In this document: positions 53,015 through 60,879 of the stretch, one piece after another
How positions within the stretch are numbered: the first letter of the stretch is position 1
Layout: every line of letters begins with the position of its first letter
Source: Flavobacterium daemonense
GTDB taxonomy: Bacteria; Bacteroidota; Bacteroidia; Flavobacteriales; Flavobacteriaceae
Direction of reading: 5' to 3'
DNA: 64,000 nt
NCBI RefSeq assembly: GCF_007341385.1
Contig: NZ_VJYD01000001.1
Location: 310,001 to 374,000, forward strand
Program-made: the position numbers and the translations under genes
The notes under the pieces: generated by a model
Told to the model about the DNA's origin: nothing
Database searches by the model: none
Seen by the model: only the letters and a program-made list of their open reading frames with translations

Positions 53015-54934
53015 TTACGAGAATTGTGTAAGTTGAAATTTACTCTTAATTAATTCCTCAAGATCTTTCATTGGGGTCAAGGCATTTTTTAACTTTTCTT
53101 TGTCCGTTTTAGACATTTCTCTTAAATTAATATATTGTCCAGAATCGTCATTTTTTAATCCTTCAATGGTTCTAAATTTTGAGAGTATCAGAAAAGCCTC
53201 GGCACAGCTTAAGTAAATCTCAGCATTTTTAGAATCTGTTATTGCCAACTGTTTGAATCTTAAATACGTATTCTTGATTCCTTTTATGTTAGCATTTAAA
53301 ATCAGTAAACGTGCAGCGTCAATTAAAGGCATTAAAGCACGTGTTTTGATGTCAAATTTCGTTTTATGCGGACCCTCTTCTTCAACAATGAATTTTTTGA
53401 AAAAGCTCAAAGGAGAATTCTTTTTCAAGGCATCATTTCCTAAAAAGTCGAAGAATAAAGTATTGTTGACAGCATTTTTAAAAATTACGTTTTCAATTAC
53501 TTCTTCAATTTTTGGTTCACCAAAAACAATTTCATAATCAAAGAAAATACTGCTCAAATCGTTGCTGTTTTCACCTGGAGTATTCATCCAGCTGTTGTAT
53601 TGTTTTGTCCAGTCTGTCAATGACTTACACCACAACATATTGCTACCCATATGGCCATTTGGGCAAAATTCATAACCCACTTTTTCTAAGATGGTCGTGG
53701 TTCTTTTTGCCAATCTTAAAAAGTAATCTTTAACTTCTCTGTATTTTTCTGGCGCAACATCTTCAAAAATCAAAATACTGTCCTGATCAGTGAGTAATAA
53801 TTGTTCTTTACGTCCTTGGCTGCCAATGCTTAACCAAGCAAAACGTGCAGGAGGAGAGCCCAAATCTAAAATAGACAATTCCACCGAACGTTTGATGATA
53901 GCGAGATTTATTTCGCTCGCAATATTGCTCACATGTGAAATTGGAATATTTTTTTGGATAGAATTCTGAATAAGATCAGAAAGACGATCGCGAATTTGTT
54001 TTAAATCTTTTGGAAGCTGAGAACGCTTGATTTCTTTAATTAAGACACCTGGGTTACTAGCTTGAGCCACAATAAGATCGTGCTCAGAAATAATTCCTTT
54101 TACAGCAGATTTGCTTGTGCCGTCTTTAGTCACACACAAGTGCGTAACATTATGTTTGAGCATAAGTAATTGCGCTTCGGCAAGCGAAACATTCTCAATT
54201 ACCGTAACCACAGGCGACGACATAATTTTATCAATCGTTTCTGTGATAGGATAGCGCCCTGTAGCAATCTTTGAAGCCAAATCTGTTGCAGTGACAATAC
54301 CAATTGGACGGTTTTTCTCTCCACAAACAATAATATTATCAACCATTGCTTCGGTCATTAAAATAGCGACATCTTTAACAATATGAGTTGCTTCAGTAGT
54401 TAAAGGTGAATTATTGTAGTTAAGTGACTGAATATATTGCATTTCTGATTGCTGATCAACATAAAAAGAGGTGTCAGAAATCATTTTTCCGTTAGAATTT
54501 ACGTTGTCTTTTGTATGTCTTGAATTGGTTGCAAAACTTTCCAATAAAAAGTTCAAAACATCAGAATTATTAGCTACAAAAGGTCTGAAAACCGCAATAG
54601 GAATAGCGTAAATAATACTTTCTTCGCGTGCTTTTGCCGTCATCATATAATTATTCTTAGCAAAAAAAGGTCTTAAGCCAAAAATATCGCCTTCGTGGCA
54701 TTTATTGATAATCGTTTCCTCAGCATCAGCAATTGTTGTCAAATTGATTACGCCAGAAGCAACAACATAAAAACTATCATGAAGTGTATCGTTATTTTGA
54801 AACAGTACCGTATGTTTTTCTAAATTAAGAACACGGATATTGGTTGCAATATCAGATAATTCCTGAAAAGTCAAATTATTAAATGGCGGGTATTCTTTTA
54901 AAAAATCTGCAATATGCTCAGCAATTGTATTCAT
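53015..54934 (-). CDS. cNMP-binding / CBS / DUF294 nucleotidyltransferase-like protein
   Basis: A 639-residue cytoplasmic protein. Order: an N-terminal cyclic-nucleotide-binding fold (about 15-130), two CBS repeats (about 178-300, MTEAMVDNIIVCGEKNRPIGIVTATDLAS and PVVTVIENVSLAEAQLLM as landmarks), then a DUF294 nucleotidyltransferase-like domain with GSQGRKEQ and TDQDSIL (about 370-385; the acidic DxD pair is present) and a helical DUF294 C-terminal domain (about 500-635). Such proteins resemble GlnD-type signalling transferases. It neighbours acs and forms a pair with the exonuclease-like gene. It may modify or sense something in acetate metabolism; this is an inference. Confidence 0.88.
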   Translation of the reverse strand: MNTIAEHIADFLKEYPPFNNLTFQELSDIATNIRVLNLEKHTVLFQNNDTLHDSFYVVASGVINLTTIADAEETIINKCHEGDIFGLRPFFAKNNYMMTAKAREESIIYAIPIAVFRPFVANNSDVLNFLLESFATNSRHTKDNVNSNGKMISDTSFYVDQQSEMQYIQSLNYNNSPLTTEATHIVKDVAILMTEAMVDNIIVCGEKNRPIGIVTATDLASKIATGRYPITETIDKIMSSPVVTVIENVSLAEAQLLMLKHNVTHLCVTKDGTSKSAVKGIISEHDLIVAQASNPGVLIKEIKRSQLPKDLKQIRDRLSDLIQNSIQKNIPISHVSNIASEINLAIIKRSVELSILDLGSPPARFAWLSIGSQGRKEQLLLTDQDSILIFEDVAPEKYREVKDYFLRLAKRTTTILEKVGYEFCPNGHMGSNMLWCKSLTDWTKQYNSWMNTPGENSNDLSSIFFDYEIVFGEPKIEEVIENVIFKNAVNNTLFFDFLGNDALKKNSPLSFFKKFIVEEEGPHKTKFDIKTRALMPLIDAARLLILNANIKGIKNTYLRFKQLAITDSKNAEIYLSCAEAFLILSKFRTIEGLKNDDSGQYINLREMSKTDKEKLKNALTPMKDLEELIKSKFQLTQFS

Positions 54935-54991
54935 ACGTTTGATAATTTTTTTAAAGTATCGAATGTAAAAATAATAAAATAAAGTCTTACA

Positions 54992-55114
54992 ATGAAAGCA
55001 TCTTGGTCAGAATCTGAATATTTTAAAGAAATGTTAAGATTTAGTAGATTCAAGGCTTCAAAATACTTTTTTAAGCTTTTAAATTATGCAATTATTTGGT
55101 TTTTAATTCTATAG
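54992..55114 (+). CDS. Possible 40-residue membrane peptide
   Basis: An ATG frame of 40 codons, divergent from the DUF294 gene, encodes a polar N-terminal half (MKASWSESEYFKEML) and a hydrophobic C-terminal end (YFFKLLNYAIIWFLIL). It has no known relative that I can name and no clear promoter; it could be a chance frame in AT-rich DNA. Confidence 0.22.
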   Translation: MKASWSESEYFKEMLRFSRFKASKYFFKLLNYAIIWFLIL

Positions 55115-55374
55115 AATTTTTTCTAAGGGATATTTTAGTGAGAGGAGAATTACATTTTAAAAAATAAAAACGATTAAAGATCTTTAGCTTTTAATTTATG
55201 GTAAATGAAAAGAATATTCATGAACAAATTGAGATAGAGGATTTCAATAAATTCTATTTTACATAATATAAATTATAGTTCAAAATGGCTTATTATGAAA
55301 ACACGCGATATATGATACTATTTGGTTTATTTTTCAATTTATTCAGATCTTCTCTGGAATTTGCAGTCTTCCAT

Positions 55375-55425
55375 ATTTCTCGTATTTGGAAATTTATTTA
55401 ATTTTTTTTGAAATACGAGATTTAT
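55375..55425. repeat. Stem-loop unit 1 (ATTTCTCGTATTTG type)
   Basis: ATTTCTCGTATTTG (left) faces AAATACGAGATTTAT (right) around an AT-rich loop of about 22 nt. Unit 2 repeats it about 117 bp further on. Confidence 0.65.
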
Positions 55426-55490
55426 CTTAATGTATTAAATGAGCAAAAGACTCAAATTTTAAAATTTGCTCTACAATGTCTGGTTAATCA

Positions 55491-55546
55491 AATTTCTCAT
55501 ATTTGAAAAAAAATAATTTTATTTTTTTTCAAATACGCGATTTATT
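55491..55546. repeat. Stem-loop unit 2 (ATTTCTCATATTTG type)
   Basis: ATTTCTCATATTTG (left) faces CAAATACGCGATTTAT (right). Both arms and spacing copy unit 1 at 55375-55425 with a few substitutions, suggesting duplication. Confidence 0.65.
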
Positions 55547-55565
55547 TCGTGTAATTATTCAGCAT

Positions 55566-55601
55566 AAAAAAAAAAGCATCGCAAACTAAATTGCGATGCT
55601 T
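55566..55601 (-). terminator. Terminator of the small secreted-protein gene
   Basis: AAGCATCGCAA / TTGCGATGCTT form the stem; on the minus strand it is followed by a run of about ten T. It ends transcription of the gene at 55611-56027. Confidence 0.88.
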
Positions 55602-55610
55602 CATGAAATT

Positions 55611-56027
55611 TTAAACTTTTTTCAGATAAACAGATTTGCCATTTATTGAAACTTCGATTTCATTATTTCTTTCTGTAAAAGTCGTTCGTACGACATTTCC
55701 TTTAAAAAGCTGCACATCGCCAAAAACTTTTCCAGTTTCATCTGAAACGTATTCAAATAATAATTTTTTGTTGCCTGGCTCAATTCCGATTTTGTAACTT
55801 GAAAATTTAGTTCCTTTTATATCAAATTGTTGTTGTGAATCGATAATTTTTCCGTCAGCATAAAAATTGGTGATAGATTTTGTCAAAGTAATATCTGGAT
55901 AATATTGATTCACTTTTTTCAGCAATTCATATTGCTCAACATTTGCATCTTCAAGTTTTGATGTAATAGTTTGCGCAAATGAAATTGACGAAAACAGAAT
56001 CGCTAATAATAATAAAGACTTTCTCAT
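55611..56027 (-). CDS. Small hypothetical secreted protein
   Basis: A 138-residue protein with a clear signal peptide (MRKSLLLLAILFSSISFAQ). The mature part of about 120 residues is polar and probably beta-rich at its end (FGDVQLFKGNVVRTTFTERNNEIEV). I do not recognise the family. It has its own terminator and is divergent from the efflux transporter gene, 147 bp away. Confidence 0.65.
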   Translation of the reverse strand: MRKSLLLLAILFSSISFAQTITSKLEDANVEQYELLKKVNQYYPDITLTKSITNFYADGKIIDSQQQFDIKGTKFSSYKIGIEPGNKKLLFEYVSDETGKVFGDVQLFKGNVVRTTFTERNNEIEVSINGKSVYLKKV

Positions 56028-56136
56028 AATTTTTTAAAAATTTAGATTAATAAATCTGTTTTGCAAATTTTAAACGTAGATACGATTAAAATTCACCATT
56101 AATATTCTTTAATAACTCTACAAGTTATGAAAACTC

Positions 56137-56144
56137 TACCTTTG
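56137..56144 (+). promoter_or_regulatory. -7 box for the efflux transporter gene
   Basis: TACCTTTG matches TAnnTTTG, 30 bp before the ATG at 56175. Confidence 0.45.
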
Positions 56145-56174
56145 TTGAAAATTTATTAGATTTTTTTAAGAAAA

Positions 56175-57404
56175 ATGACTACAAAAAAATATATAAAACT
56201 GATTCTGATTTTAGGTTCTTTAACTGCATTAGGGCCTTTTTCAATCGATATGTATCTGCCCGGATTCTCTGATATTGCAAAGGATTTAAATACAACTGTT
56301 GCAAAAGTTTCAATGAGTTTATCGAGTTATTTTATCGGAATTTCTGCCGGACAATTGCTTTACGGACCTTTATTAGATCGTTTTGGACGAAAAAAGCCTC
56401 TATTTGTAGGTTTGATGGTTTATATATTAGCAGCTTTAGGCTGCGCTTATGTGACTGATGTTGACACGTTTATTCTGTTACGATTTATTCAGGCAGTTGG
56501 AAGTTGCGCTGCAACAGTTGCTTCTGTAGCTATGGTTCGTGATTTATTTCCTGTAAAAGATATTCCTAAAGTATTCTCGCTTTTGATGCTTGTTCTTGGG
56601 CTTTCGCCAATGCTAGCACCAACGATTGGTGGTTATGTGACTGAAGATTATGGCTGGCATACGGTATTCATTATCTTAATGTTTATGGGAATTTCTATTT
56701 TAATTGCTTCTCAAATTGGTTTGCCAAATAGCTATAAACCGGATGTTTCTATATCATTAAAACCAAAACCTATTATTTCGAATTTTTTAAAGGTCCTCAA
56801 AGAACCTCAATTTTATACTTACGCCTTTACCGGAGCAATTGCTTTTTCTGGATTATTTACCTATGTGGCGGCCTCACCTATCATTTTTATGGATATTTAC
56901 CATGTTGATGCTAAAACTTATGGTTGGATTTTCGCTTTTATGTCGGTTAGTTTTATTGGTTCCAGCCAGTTAAATTCTGTTTTATTAAAGAAATTTTCAA
57001 GTGAGCAGATGATTTTTGCAGCACTAATTTTGCAATCTATTGTTAGTATTGTTTTCCTTGTACTTTCTTTAAATAATCTATTAGGATTGTACGAAACTAT
57101 AACAATGTTATTTATATTTTTAGGATGTTTGGGAATTTCGAACCCAAATACGGCGGGACTTACAATGGCTCCATTTGCTAAAAATGCGGGAAGTGCGTCG
57201 GCTTTAATGGGAGCAATTCAATTAGGATTGGGCTCTATTGCGTCCTTTGCTGTTGGAATTTTTGTTAAGGATTCTGTAGCGCCGATGGTTCTTATTATGA
57301 CAGTCACTACTATTATTGCTTTTGTTGTTTTAAATATTGGAAAACGATTTATTAAAAATAAAGTAGAATTAAGTGCTGAAAATGATACTGTAGCTGCTCA
57401 TTGA
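56175..57404 (+). CDS. Bcr/CflA-family multidrug efflux MFS transporter
   Basis: A 409-residue inner-membrane transporter with 12 predicted transmembrane segments. The Bcr/CflA subfamily is shown by LGPFSIDMYLPGFSDIAKDL in the first segment, YGPLLDRFGRKKPL in the loop after the second, and the RFIQAVGSCAATVASVAMVRDLF block. Members are drug/proton antiporters, with bicyclomycin and sulfonamide export known in E. coli; the substrate here is unknown. Full length, monocistronic. Confidence 0.93.
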   Translation: MTTKKYIKLILILGSLTALGPFSIDMYLPGFSDIAKDLNTTVAKVSMSLSSYFIGISAGQLLYGPLLDRFGRKKPLFVGLMVYILAALGCAYVTDVDTFILLRFIQAVGSCAATVASVAMVRDLFPVKDIPKVFSLLMLVLGLSPMLAPTIGGYVTEDYGWHTVFIILMFMGISILIASQIGLPNSYKPDVSISLKPKPIISNFLKVLKEPQFYTYAFTGAIAFSGLFTYVAASPIIFMDIYHVDAKTYGWIFAFMSVSFIGSSQLNSVLLKKFSSEQMIFAALILQSIVSIVFLVLSLNNLLGLYETITMLFIFLGCLGISNPNTAGLTMAPFAKNAGSASALMGAIQLGLGSIASFAVGIFVKDSVAPMVLIMTVTTIIAFVVLNIGKRFIKNKVELSAENDTVAAH

Positions 57405-57562
57405 TACTTTGTTTATCTGTCTAAAAATCAGTAAATAATATGTTTTGGTGTGTTTTATTTCATTAATTTTATAGTGCTTAAAATTTAATGGAATCCAGAT
57501 ACCATTTGAAAAACGGGGCGAAACCGAAAAGCCACACGAGTAGGAATAAATTTGGAATTATT

Positions 57563-57841
57563 ATGCCGAAATATGTTATTGAAAGAGAAATCCCAAATGC
57601 TGGCAAACTTACATCAGATGAACTACAAAGTATTTCTCAGGCTTCCTGCGGAGTACTAAATCAACTAGGAACACAAATTCAATGGGTAAATAGTTATATA
57701 ACAAACGATAAGCTTTATTGTATTTATATTGCACCAAATGAAGAAATGGTTTACGAACATGCTAAACTGGGCGGTTTTCCAGCAAATTCGGTAAATCAAA
57801 TTTTAGGAATAATTGATCCAACTACAGCGGAGCAAGCTTAA
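57563..57841 (+). CDS. DUF4242 family protein
   Basis: A 92-residue protein starting MPKYVIEREIPNAGKL, the usual N-terminus of DUF4242 proteins. The ATG at 57488 in the same frame would add 25 polar residues without resemblance to the family, so it is rejected. The body (SCGVLNQLGTQIQWVNSYIT, then CIYIAPNEEMVYEHAKLGGFP) fits the ferredoxin-like fold of the family; a metal-binding role is known for one actinobacterial relative. Function here unknown. Confidence 0.85.
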   Translation: MPKYVIEREIPNAGKLTSDELQSISQASCGVLNQLGTQIQWVNSYITNDKLYCIYIAPNEEMVYEHAKLGGFPANSVNQILGIIDPTTAEQA

Positions 57842-57843
57842 AT

Positions 57844-57990
57844 TCCAAATCTAAAAAATTCAAATTCCAGCTTATTGAGAATAAAGAAAGCCAAAATCTT
57901 TGATTTTGGCTTTTTAATTTTAAAATTCCCACAACTTTTGTGTTTCCAAGTTAAACTCACATTCTTGGAATTTGGAATTTAATTTTTGGA
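57844..57990. repeat. AATTCCA word arms flanking a terminator
   Basis: AATTCCA / AAATTCC words at about 57841-57870 face TTGGAATT / TGGAATTT words at about 57964-57990, the reverse complement. The terminator at 57885-57916 lies between them. Confidence 0.6.
57885..57916. terminator. Terminator after DUF4242 gene
   Basis: AAAGCCAAAATC and GATTTTGGCTTT form a 12-bp stem with a three-base loop; T run on the right and A-rich flank on the left. Convergent genes on both sides. Confidence 0.85.
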
Positions 57991-57996
57991 ATTTAT

Positions 57997-59265
57997 TTAT
58001 TCGCTTTGTTGTTTTTTATCTGGTCGAATAATCATCCTAAGAGACTGATCACTTGCAAAATAAGCAACCATCCAATTCCAGAAAGTTTGCAATCTATTTC
58101 TGTAAGTTATCAGAGAAATCAAATGGACAAACAGCCAGACTATCCAAGCAAAAAATCCATTAAAATGCCATTTCGGACTTGGCAAGTCAACCACGGCTTT
58201 GTTTTTTCCAATGATTGCCATCGAACCTTTGTCCTTGTATGCAAATGGCTTTAAAGCTTTGTTTTTGACCATTGCTTTAAAGTTTTCGGCCAAATTTAAT
58301 CCTTGCTGTATGGCAACTTGCGCCACTTGCGGGTGTCCGTCAGGGAAATTTTTATCTCCGGCCAAAATTGCTGTATCACCAATCGCAAAAATATTTTCAA
58401 ATCCGTTTACTCTATTGTATTGATCTGTCGCCATTCGTTTACCGCGTCCGTAACTTTCTTTCGGAATTCCGTCAAACAATTTAGCCGAAACTCCTGCCGC
58501 CCAAATTAAGTTTTTTGTTTTAATGGTTTCGCCATTTTCAAAAAACACAGTGTCGTCAACATAATCAGTCACGCGAGTATGGAGTTTTACTACGACTCCA
58601 AGTTTTGTCAACGCATCGAGAGTATCTTTTTGAGATTCTTTACTCATTGGTGAAAGCAATGCATCTCCTCCATCAACTAAATAAACATTACTTGCCGATG
58701 TCTCTAATTCAGGATATTCTTTAAGCAGAATATTTTTTCGCATTTCAGCAAACATTCCAGAAACTTCCACACCTGTTGGCCCTCCTCCAGCAACTACAAT
58801 AGTTAAAAGTTTACGACGTTTGCGTATATCTTTTGTGATTGCGGCTTTTTCAAGATTTTTAAGAAGTGCATTACGCATTTCGATGGCATCATTTAAGGTT
58901 TTCATCGGAATGGCGTTTTTCATAACGTTTTCCATGCCAAAATAGCTCGTTTCAGCACCTGTTGCAAAAACCAGATAATCGTATGTCAATTCACCATTAT
59001 TTAAAACAATTTTGTTTTCAGAAGGAACCACAGAAAGCAATTCGCCCAAACGAAACTGCAGGTTCTTTTTACCTGCAAAAAATTTTCTGAAAGGATAACT
59101 AATGCTTGATGGCTCTAGAAAAGCGGTTGCTACTTGATAGATAAGCGGCGGAAAAAAGTTGTAATTATTCTTGTCAACGAGGATTACTTCTATTTGAGGC
59201 TGGTTTACAAGTTCCTTCGCAAGATTGATTCCTGCAAAACCGCCTCCTATAATTATTATCTTCAT
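57997..59265 (-). CDS. Type II NADH:quinone oxidoreductase-like flavoprotein
   Basis: A 422-residue two-dinucleotide-binding flavoprotein. The FAD motif GGGFAGINLA is at the N-terminus (about 7-16), the NAD motif VVAGGGPTGVEVSGMFAEM in the middle (near 160), and FAIGDTAIL in the FAD-binding C-terminal part. The last 70 residues contain a hydrophobic, Trp-rich stretch (FNGFFAWIVWLFVHLISL) that anchors NDH-2 enzymes to the membrane. It oxidises NADH and reduces quinone without pumping ions. Confidence 0.9.
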   Translation of the reverse strand: MKIIIIGGGFAGINLAKELVNQPQIEVILVDKNNYNFFPPLIYQVATAFLEPSSISYPFRKFFAGKKNLQFRLGELLSVVPSENKIVLNNGELTYDYLVFATGAETSYFGMENVMKNAIPMKTLNDAIEMRNALLKNLEKAAITKDIRKRRKLLTIVVAGGGPTGVEVSGMFAEMRKNILLKEYPELETSASNVYLVDGGDALLSPMSKESQKDTLDALTKLGVVVKLHTRVTDYVDDTVFFENGETIKTKNLIWAAGVSAKLFDGIPKESYGRGKRMATDQYNRVNGFENIFAIGDTAILAGDKNFPDGHPQVAQVAIQQGLNLAENFKAMVKNKALKPFAYKDKGSMAIIGKNKAVVDLPSPKWHFNGFFAWIVWLFVHLISLITYRNRLQTFWNWMVAYFASDQSLRMIIRPDKKQQSE

Positions 59266-59347
59266 ATATGTTATTTATTATGTAGGATTATAAAATAATT
59301 CCTTATAAATATACAACTTTAATATGCAATGACAATTGTCAGATTTA

Positions 59348-60682
59348 TTACTTTTTGAATTTTTTAACAGGTTTTTCAACTACATCGATTTTGTTTTGAA
59401 GGACATAGTTGGCCATCAATTTCTCTATCAATTCGTCTTTTGTCAAATGATGAAAAACAGTTTTTACCTTAGTTTTTAACTCTGCCGAAATATCGTGATT
59501 TGGCTTTGTTTTAAAGATTTGTTTTGCCCATAAAAGCGTATTATTTTCTTCTATGCTCAAAGCCGACGGTTTTTCAAACTTTGTGAATTTAAGACCGAGT
59601 TCTCTCTCAAAATCAGGAATTTCAACCACTTCTTCTTCCTGCAAAACAGTTAATGAAAGTCCGTTTGCTCCTGCCCTTGCGGTTCTTCCGCTTCGGTGAA
59701 CATAGTTTTCATACGTATCTGGCAAGTGGTAATTTACAACATATGCAATTTCTTTGACGTCGATTCCTCTTGCTGCAAGATCAGTTGCAATCAAAATATT
59801 AATATGTCCTTCGCGGAATTGCTCCATAATACGGTCACGAATTCCCTGTGTCAAGCTTCCGTGGATTGCTCCAGAAGAAAATCGATTTATAGCAAGATTT
59901 TTAGCTAATTTGTTTACAGCAGCTTTTGTTTTACAGAAAATAATGCCGCGTTCACCTTCTCTTGAATTTAAAAAATGCATTAAAACGTCCAGTTTTTCAA
60001 TAGGATCAACTACAATATATTGATGGTCGATACCTTGATTTCCAGATGTTTCCATACTAGCGCTTATCTGAACTACATTTTTATTCAAATAATTCTGAAT
60101 CAGTTGTTTGATTGTTCCTGGCAAAGTTGCAGAAAACAAAAGCGTACGATGTTTTTTTGGAAGTTCTGCAACAATTTCGTCTAAACTTTCTTTAAGAATT
60201 GAAACCATTTCATCGGCTTCATCCAAAACTAAAAATTGTGTTTCTTTTAAATCAACCGCTTTTCGCTGAATCAAATCGATTAAACGTCCCGGAGTTGCTA
60301 CAATGATATGTGTTGGCGCTGTAAGACGTTCTATTTGCGGTTTAATTGGAATTCCACCACAAGTTGCCGTAATTGATATATTTGGAATATGCTTTGAAAA
60401 ATCTTCTAAATTTCTAAAAATCTGATGTCCAAGTTCTCTTGTCGGAACTAAAATCACAGCCTGAACGACAGGTAATTCTGTGTTGATTAATTGCAGCAAT
60501 GGCAACCCGAAAGCGGCAGTTTTTCCTGTTCCAGTTTTGGCTAAACCAACAACATCATGCTTTTCAGATAAAAGCAATGGAATTGTTTTTTGCTGAATTT
60601 CTGTTGGTTCAACAATGCTTAATTCGCCTAAAGCTTTTAAAATTGGCGCTGAAACTCCTAATGCTGAGAATTGTTTAGACAT
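59348..60682 (-). CDS. DEAD-box RNA helicase
   Basis: A 444-residue ATP-dependent RNA helicase with all core motifs: Q motif (FSALGVSAPILKAL...PTEIQ), Walker A AKTGTGKT (48-55), PTRELG, DEAD at 154-157, SAT in LFSATLPG, and HRSGRTARAG. The C-terminal extension after about residue 370 is short and basic (VEKPVKKFKK). It resembles the RhlE/DbpA groups, which act in ribosome assembly or RNA turnover. Its specific RNA target is unknown. Confidence 0.95.
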   Translation of the reverse strand: MSKQFSALGVSAPILKALGELSIVEPTEIQQKTIPLLLSEKHDVVGLAKTGTGKTAAFGLPLLQLINTELPVVQAVILVPTRELGHQIFRNLEDFSKHIPNISITATCGGIPIKPQIERLTAPTHIIVATPGRLIDLIQRKAVDLKETQFLVLDEADEMVSILKESLDEIVAELPKKHRTLLFSATLPGTIKQLIQNYLNKNVVQISASMETSGNQGIDHQYIVVDPIEKLDVLMHFLNSREGERGIIFCKTKAAVNKLAKNLAINRFSSGAIHGSLTQGIRDRIMEQFREGHINILIATDLAARGIDVKEIAYVVNYHLPDTYENYVHRSGRTARAGANGLSLTVLQEEEVVEIPDFERELGLKFTKFEKPSALSIEENNTLLWAKQIFKTKPNHDISAELKTKVKTVFHHLTKDELIEKLMANYVLQNKIDVVEKPVKKFKK

Positions 60683-60706
60683 GGTTTTTTGTTTTTTTGT
60701 TTTTTT

Positions 60707-60860
60707 GTTTCAGGTTTCATGTTTCAAGTTATACCGAAACCTAATAATAAGCTAGAAAGGAGAAATCACAATAGAATGTATTACTCTGAAATGCGATTTC
60801 TCCTTTAAAATTATAAATAATGTTCTAGATTCCAATAACTTGAAACATGAAACCTGAAAC
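60707..60860. repeat. Perfect 24-bp inverted heptads enclosing a decayed GAGAAATC palindrome
   Basis: Left arm 60707-60730 consists of GTTTCAG, GTTTCAT, GTTTCAA and GTT; right arm 60837-60860 is its exact reverse complement. Inside, AAAGGAGAAATC (60756-60767) faces GATTTCTCCTTT (60795-60806), resembling the inner arms of the 101-bp elements at 39633 and 52294. Two repeat systems are thus nested in one 197-bp gap. Confidence 0.85.
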
Positions 60861-60879
60861 AAATAAAACTTTTCAATTA

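Larger units (their letters stand above)
54935..55610. other. 676-bp AT-rich gap: two similar stem-loops, no firm gene
   Basis: Besides the doubtful 40-residue frame at 54992-55114 and a 22-codon frame at 55198-55266, the gap holds two related inverted repeats (55375-55425 and 55491-55546), a smaller palindrome CAAATTTTAAAATTTG at 55453-55468, and the terminator at 55566-55601. Confidence 0.5.

Noticed and set aside
57488-57562. 25-codon extension of the DUF4242 protein
   Set aside because: The segment is polar and unlike the family; MPKYVIERE at 57563 is the usual start.
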